NCBI RefSeq assembly: GCF_964204865.1
Contig: NC_135251.1
Coordinates: 3,720,001 to 3,784,000, forward strand
Reading direction: 5' to 3'
Origin: Styela clava
Taxonomy: Eukaryota; Chordata; Ascidiacea; Stolidobranchia; Styelidae
Length of the DNA stretch: 64,000 bases
Shown here: piece after piece, positions 58,681 through 64,000 of the stretch
How positions within the stretch are numbered: the stretch's first letter is position 1
Layout: each line of letters begins with the position of its first letter
Translations under genes and position numbers: made by a program
Notes under the pieces: model-generated
Seen by the model: the letters and a program-made list of their open reading frames with translations, nothing else
Database searches by the model: none
Told to the model about the DNA's origin: nothing

Positions 58681-60527
58681 ATGTAATAAAGTTCATGTTG
58701 CATCGGTAATTATTGTGAATAAATCTCAGGAATTTCGTGAAAATGTGTGGCACACTTGCACTAATCATTGTCACATGCGACTAGAGCGTGACGTCTACCG
58801 CATTTAAGGGTTAGATCTGCCGCTACATTATTCCTTCTTCAGGTAGGCTGCATATAGCGGTTGACGTCTCGCAAAAGTCGCATCCATTTTCAACGTGTCG
58901 AACTGCCAAAAACTAAAGTTCTAGGAGATGCATTGCTGCTTGTCCGTTCGACATCATTCGCATTTTGATACTCTGATTTCTGATAGCCAAGGCTGCCAGC
59001 ATCACCATGAAAGTCTTGTCGTAATAAACATTCATGTTATCGAAAAATGGTGAATAGTTGCTAGTAAAATATGGGTCGATTTCCTTAACCTACCTACCAG
59101 TTGAATTCTGCTAATCTCTCACACTAAATTAAACTCCATGAGATCCGAACAGCATGTAAGTAACTTGCAAAATTCTAGTTGTAGGCAATCAGGCTCTTGG
59201 GCACGGAGCCCGGTTCTATCACATTGATTATTTATTATACAGATGCTACAACAATTAACAAAATACAACATAGAATAAAAAGAAAATCGAATCATTTTTG
59301 ATGAAGACCTGTTAGATTATGCAGGCCAAAGTGTTATGTTGATCATTTCATTTTGTATCATAAAGCTATAAGCTCTTTAATGAAATATTTCACATTTATA
59401 TTTTTAAATTCATGGGATACACGAAATTTTTTTTTATTTTTTGCTGTTTTTTTTACTTTTTCATATTTAGGGAAATACATAATTTTTTTTTCATTATTTT
59501 TTGACTATTTTCACTTTTTTAAAACTTAAGAGAAACACACGGAGTTATAGAGAATAATGATGAACAAGAAAAGCGGATTGCAGTACATGAAAATTTAATA
59601 AGCTGACTCACACAAAACAAAAAAATGGAAATTCGTAATAGGCATTGCAAAACAAAACATCATTGTAATATTCTACATGTATCACTATTATAATATTACT
59701 AAAATCCATAAAGGACATTTCTTATTACTTTACATAGAATAGGGGCATAGTTACACTGGGCTCCAGTAGAGTCCTTAGCTACCAAGTTTTCGGGACACAA
59801 TATCAAACCACAACACTGAGCCAAAAATCAATCACTCCAGTCCAACTGTTATTATTAAAACAGTCACGAAATGCATAATTTATGGCGGGCTTGCCGACAA
59901 ATCAGAACATCATAAATTCATTGGGATGTTCTAAAATATACACAGAAATAATAGATATCAGTAGTTGACAATATTTGAAAAACATTAGAGCGAAAGGTAA
60001 TAATGCATTTCACAACAAAAATGAATAAAAATTTGAACAATGCTATTTAAAATGAGTTACAATCAGGTTAATAACTTGGGAATTTTTTTTCATTTTTCAT
60101 AGTTTTTATTGATTTTTTTTGTTTTTTTCATTTTTTATAATCAAATGTGAGGTTACAAAGAAAGCCTATAGACAACAAGAAGAATTAGGGGCTGTTCAAA
60201 TACAGCAAGATTATGTACAGTAGTTGTCAATCATGAAAAATTAAAAAGTCTTGAAACCTGAAATAAATAATGAAAATGACATACCATAAAAACACAAACA
60301 CTTAAAATTTCTGAATCTAGTCGATATAAAACCAATGTATGGAAAAGCTTAAAGTGAGTTTGTTGTGGCTCACTAAAAATAGTACATAAAAGCTGAAGCA
60401 TTAATGCAGCACTCAGTCTAATTTTGAAATTCATCAGATAACAAGGACTCGGATGAAACAAATGAAAATACATGCAAATCAGCATTTAATGGAGAATTTC
60501 ATAAAATGCTGTAAATTATTAAATATT
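58681..60527. other. non-coding stretch, T/A-rich low complexity
   Basis: Long A/T runs at 59425-59520 and 60085-60140. A possible minus-strand exon at 58913-59089 is discussed in the findings. The 3' UTR of the ZU5-UPA gene may reach into the right part. Confidence 0.35.
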
Positions 60528-60620
60528 GGGCGCTCCAGAATTATTCGCACCAATGTGGGGATTAAGTGAGGCGAAGTAAAGCAAAGGGAAAATGCCCTGG
60601 TACAGAAACTTCGGGTGCCC
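60528..60620. mobile_element. foldback MITE, GCGCTCC family
   Basis: GGGCGCTCCAGAATTATTCG at the left, ACTTCGGGTGCCC at the right, 93 bp; AAGATGGCG is mutated here (CCAATGTGGGG). Confidence 0.5.
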
Positions 60621-61158
60621 AAATGTTGTAATGTCTGTCCAAAACACTCATTCTTCAAAGATTATCGTTGTGAGCTTATGGGTCAAATCTAGTGAGGACT
60701 TATTGTAAGCAAGAGGATTTGCAGAAATCGTCACTGTGACAGGATGGCACATATCACCAAGAGTCAGTTTATACGTCTCCGCAATACAAGCCTATGAACC
60801 TACAATGATGAACTGATTTGCTACTCTTCACATATAACATTTCACATGAAAAGATTTATAAAATTTTTGCTTAAATTCAATTATTACTGAAAAATTTGAC
60901 TATTTAGAAAACAGTCTTTGTGAATTAATTTTTTCAATATTGAATCCCTTCACTACATGTGCATGTCTCTAATATGTTGCAGGATAAGATGTATGAACTG
61001 CAGGATCATTCGGCATTCAGTCCAAGGTTGTTGGAGTAATTGAAAGTCGAATATGACTCTTTAGTTTAACGCTACGCGACATGCCCATGCGTCATTTGTA
61101 TCTTAGCATTGTCTCATGTGTTCAGTCCAGGAAACTTCTCATGTATTTGAAGGAGTTT

Positions 61159-61178
61159 TCAGCAAAGATCATCAGAAT
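61159..61178 (-). CDS. possible last coding exon of the ZU5-UPA gene
   Basis: After an acceptor (TTTTTTTTAG) the phase-1 reading gives DSDDLC and a stop TGA, following ..QHESDN of the previous exon. It is short, so the call rests on acceptor strength and matching phase. The 3' UTR end was not located. Confidence 0.4.
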
Positions 61179-61692
61179 CTAAAAAAAATTGTTCATTCAG
61201 ATGAGGTTGGAAACTAAATAATTTGATTGCAAAAATGGTGCTCAGTTGAGAAATATCACAACAATTTTCTATGCGTTATTTGTATAAGGCATTAGAAAGG
61301 CAACTATCACAAATATCGTTTATCACAAATGGAATTGAGGAAAAACCTGGCTAATTTCCTGCAAACATATTACAGTTTTAGGGGTCATTGATCGTCCACA
61401 AATATATAACGTCGCCTTGGCACACTGGGCGTTTCACAAGTTCCTATTCATTCTAACTCCCCAGAACTCCCCCAAAGAGAACCTGGGAAGTACACTTCTC
61501 ACAGTACAGTACACATATCCAAAATACGAATCCAGAAAATATGAATCATGCAGACAAAATGTGTCATTGTTTCATCTAAAATGACTTCAATAATTATTCC
61601 AGCTTATCAGAGACTTTTGGTTTAGTATGATTTGAGAAAATACTAATTTGGGGAGACTGAAAAAATGCTTATGGCGGTGGCATTTCACCTAC

Positions 61693-61786
61693 CGTTATCA
61701 CTTTCATGTTGTAGTGGTTCATTCAATTGTGGTTCTCTTGCTTGGTTTCCACCAACTGCACCAGGTTGTCTTTGTTCATTTTGCCC
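61693..61786 (-). CDS. ZU5-UPA gene, third visible exon (Gln/Glu-rich tail)
   Basis: 94 bp between acceptor TTTTAAG and donor GTAGGT. It encodes GQNEQRQPGAVGGNQAREPQ, LNEPLQHESDN, phase 0 to phase 1 and fully open. Low-complexity, probably disordered C-terminal tail. Confidence 0.6.
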
Positions 61787-62208
61787 CTTAAAACAAATAT
61801 TTCATATCAACTATATGACATAGACCACTTATTGACAGTGACTTATTGACAGTGTTATAAAGCGCAGAATGATATCAATTAACTATAAGGTCAGAATATT
61901 TCATATGAAATAGTGGTCTCGATATCCCATAGTTCCTATGAGGGTTTGCTATCACCATAAAATATAACTGTCTATCAACATTAAAATCCATGTTAAACAT
62001 TCTCAAAGTCACCAAGTATAAATTGACAAGAAGTTTGATGCTTATATGATAAGCCACATATTTTCTCCAAACAAGGCGCTTCAGGGAGATGCCAAGAGAG
62101 GCTAAATTTAAATCGACATTGAGTTTTTGTCAGGTTGACTCGCCCAACCTACTTATTACATGAAATACAATAAAAATACAATTAAAAGAAATACCAATTA
62201 AATCTCAC

Positions 62209-62294
62209 CATTTGGTGATTGTTATGATTTCCCGGTAGATTCACATTTCCAATATTTGCTCCAGCAAAGTTGACAGGTGGAGGTCCTCCTCCCT
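62209..62294 (-). CDS. ZU5-UPA gene, second visible exon (Gly/Pro/Asn-rich tail)
   Basis: 86 bp between acceptor TTCGTAG and donor GTGAGA. It joins in phase to the UPA exon and encodes GGGPPPVNFAGANIGNVNLP, GNHNNHQM. No domain; likely a linker or tail. Confidence 0.65.
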
Positions 62295-62451
62295 CTACGA
62301 ATATAAGAATAGAAAAATGTTTATTGTAAAAAATATTTATTATAATGATTGCTTTTGGTCCTAGTATAATCAAACCGAAGATGGTGAGTAGGTTCTCAAG
62401 ATAATGCACAGCTAATATAAGAAACCTATGATTTTATGAATATTAAAAATT

Positions 62452-62865
62452 CGAAAAATAAACTTCAACTTTACATCCTACAAGGGGTTACCTTCTACTT
62501 AGCTTGAACTAGTGCTTCTCAACCTTTTAATATCGCGGCCCACTTTTACAGAGAGTTTTACTTTGCGGGCCACCTTTCAGGGGCTGAAATAAGTCGAGGT
62601 GTCGAACACACAACACAAAAAGGACAGACGAAATTTTACTCAATGCAAAACCTGAGCTCGAAAAATAAACTTCAACTTTACATCCTACAAGGGGTTACCT
62701 TCTACTTAGCTTGAACTAGTGCTTCTCAACCTTTTAATATCGCGGCCCACTTTTACAGAGAGTTTTACTTTGCGGGCCACCTTTCAGGGGCTGAAATAAG
62801 TCGAGGTGTCGAACACACAACACAAAAAGGACAGACGAAATTTTACTCAATGCAAAACCTGAGCT
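62452..62865 (+). repeat. exact 207-bp tandem duplication
   Basis: Units 62452-62658 and 62659-62865 appear identical. Each starts CGAAAAATAAACTTCAACTT and contains the left end of a hAT-like MITE (CTAGTGCTTCTCAACC). It lies in an intron of the ZU5-UPA gene, about 110 bp from the splice donor at 62979. Confidence 0.9.
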
Positions 62866-62953
62866 TAGGCAATGCCTGGAAAATCATTTTTAATTCTGTC
62901 GCGGGTCAAACAAAATCTGAACGACACGATAACAAATTTTTGAGAAACCACTG
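62510..62953. mobile_element. hAT-type MITE, internally duplicated
   Basis: Left end TAGTGCTTCTCAACCTTTT, right end TTTTTGAGAAACCACTG; GCGGCCCA and GCGGGCCACC inside. The 207-bp duplication doubles its left part. Confidence 0.6.
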
Positions 62954-62979
62954 GGTTAAGGAGCAGAGTCATCACTTAC

Positions 62980-63768
62980 CTGCGGGTGGTAATGGAAAAT
63001 CAAAGTCTTGCATTTCATGCAAAACGTCATTTTTCAAAACTCTGCAAATGATGAGTCTTTCAGGATATTCTTGCAAATTAGGAAGAAGACGGTATTTTAA
63101 TTTATGTCTCTGGGATGTTAGAAATGCGTCGTTACAATCGAATTGTCCGTGGGGCATATTGAATTGTAAATCTTCTCGTCCCGGATCAATCTGTAACTCG
63201 AGGCGAAGTTTGTCACCAGTTTCTAAAGGGATTGGATTGAACCAAATTGGAGCAAGACGTGCCCCTAGTTCTCTGAAATGGGATCTGATTCTTGTTTCAA
63301 CAGTCTCACATTGGCCATAAAATGTGAAATAAAAGTCATTTTTGTTTGAAATATAGAGACAGTTATCCACAATGACCTGTTGTTTGCCAATTAGCCATTT
63401 TAACCACTTGATGGCGACAGTGAATAGACTAAACTTTCTACATCGAAATTCTATGCTGTAATCCTCTGTGATTCGATCAGGAATAATAATGTCCCAGTCA
63501 GTTTTACTTGAGAAGTGTAATATGTCAATTTTTTCTTTTTCCAGACCGACGCACCATGACTTGATTTGCACGATCGCATCTTTGAAAAATTTGGAATCTG
63601 CACTGATATCGAAAACTGGTGTGATACCAATGTATTCTTTGGGGCATATTGAATTGTCTATTCCAACCGACAGCCATACCTTTGTTCGTTTGTTGAAAGT
63701 TTTACTAGGAAACGTGACTTTGCATTCGTTCAGTCTCATGGAGCCACCAGCAACTTCAATGTTTACGA
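62980..63768 (-). CDS. ZU5-UPA module protein (UNC5/PIDD/FIIND-like), main exon
   Basis: A 789-bp exon (about 263 codons), acceptor TTTTTTTAG, donor GTAAGT. The frame enters as VNIEVAGGSMRLNECKVTFP, so the Met inside it is not the start and the gene continues off the right edge. Residues ~1-125 resemble a ZU5 domain (GGSMRLNE..VTFPSKTF, GITPVFDIS, DWDIIIP, RKFSLFTVAI). Residues ~130-255 resemble a UPA domain (FYFTFYGQCETVETRIRSHF, LRLELQI, YPERLIICRVL). ZU5-UPA pairs occur in UNC5 receptors, PIDD1, ankyrins and the FIIND of NLRP1/CARD8. Where self-cleaving members have His-Phe-Ser, this reads Lys-Phe-Ser, so autocleavage is doubtful. The visible tail has no CARD or death domain. Assigned from remembered family patterns, not a search. 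Confidence 0.75.
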
Positions 63769-63867
63769 CTAAAAAAATAGATTTGTTTTATAATGCGGCA
63801 AAAATTAAATTATGACAGGTTCCAAAGTTATTTTAAAAACCTTTCCAATGTCATTGGGATTTCTATG

Positions 63868-64000
63868 GGAAAGCAGACATCAAATCATATGGCAAACCAC
63901 GGACGGCATTTGTTCGATAACCAGTCCATGTCAGGTAAGGGAATAGCCAGTAATCTGTTTCAGATGCATCCATCCATTAGGGAAAGGAGGTCATTGGCTA
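63868..64000 (-). mobile_element. SINE body fragment at the right edge
   Basis: On the minus strand: GCTATTCCCTTACCTGACAT, GGACTGGTTATCG, CGTGGTTTGCCATATG, matching the 3' body of the SINE at 58339-58680. It is cut by the window edge. Confidence 0.65.

Overview
This is eukaryotic, AT-rich animal DNA: spliced host exons sit among LINEs, tRNA-derived SINEs and many small inverted-repeat (hAT/MITE-like) elements. An invertebrate deuterostome, perhaps a tunicate, is my guess; nothing in the sequence proves it. There is no prokaryotic, CRISPR or viral gene content.

Layout. (1) Positions 1-17995 are one degenerate tandem array of about 100 C2H2 zinc-finger units (84 bp each), split by two LINEs: LINE-1 (+, 6040-11220, target duplication TGTGA) and LINE-2 (-, 12403-16593, target duplication CGTGAAATATG). 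(2) Positions ~18963-35042 are a degenerate third-family LINE (LINE-4, +, with a PHD-like finger). It was split twice: by the nearly intact LINE-3 (-, 19023-23838, same family as LINE-2) and by a ~7.7 kb composite of two near-identical ~3.8 kb terminal-inverted-repeat elements, flanked by CTTCAAA on both sides. Each of these elements carries the same nested hAT-like insertion. (3) Positions 36784-40846 and 46355-50372 are two direct copies of a ~4 kb block full of MITEs. (4) From 55963 down to 40591 on the minus strand lie exons of a carnitine O-palmitoyltransferase 1 (CPT1) gene. It has two in-frame stops, apparently missing exons and a duplicated last exon, so I call it a pseudogene. (5) Positions 56870-58680 hold a tandem array resembling SINE bodies, and one full SINE. 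(6) From 63768 down to about 61159, minus strand, lie the 3' exons of a gene encoding a ZU5-UPA module (UNC5/PIDD/FIIND-like); its 5' part is outside the window.

Best observations: a hairpin in the 3' UTRs of three LINEs (and a fourth fragment) whose inner stem changes on both sides; zinc-finger units that carry the same frameshifts and were amplified anyway; the tandem TIR-element dimer; the CPT1 exons with two premature stops and an orphan last exon whose splice acceptor reads GG. The only apparently working host gene is the ZU5-UPA gene. Nearly everything else is repeats at different stages of decay, and their nesting gives a relative order of insertion.
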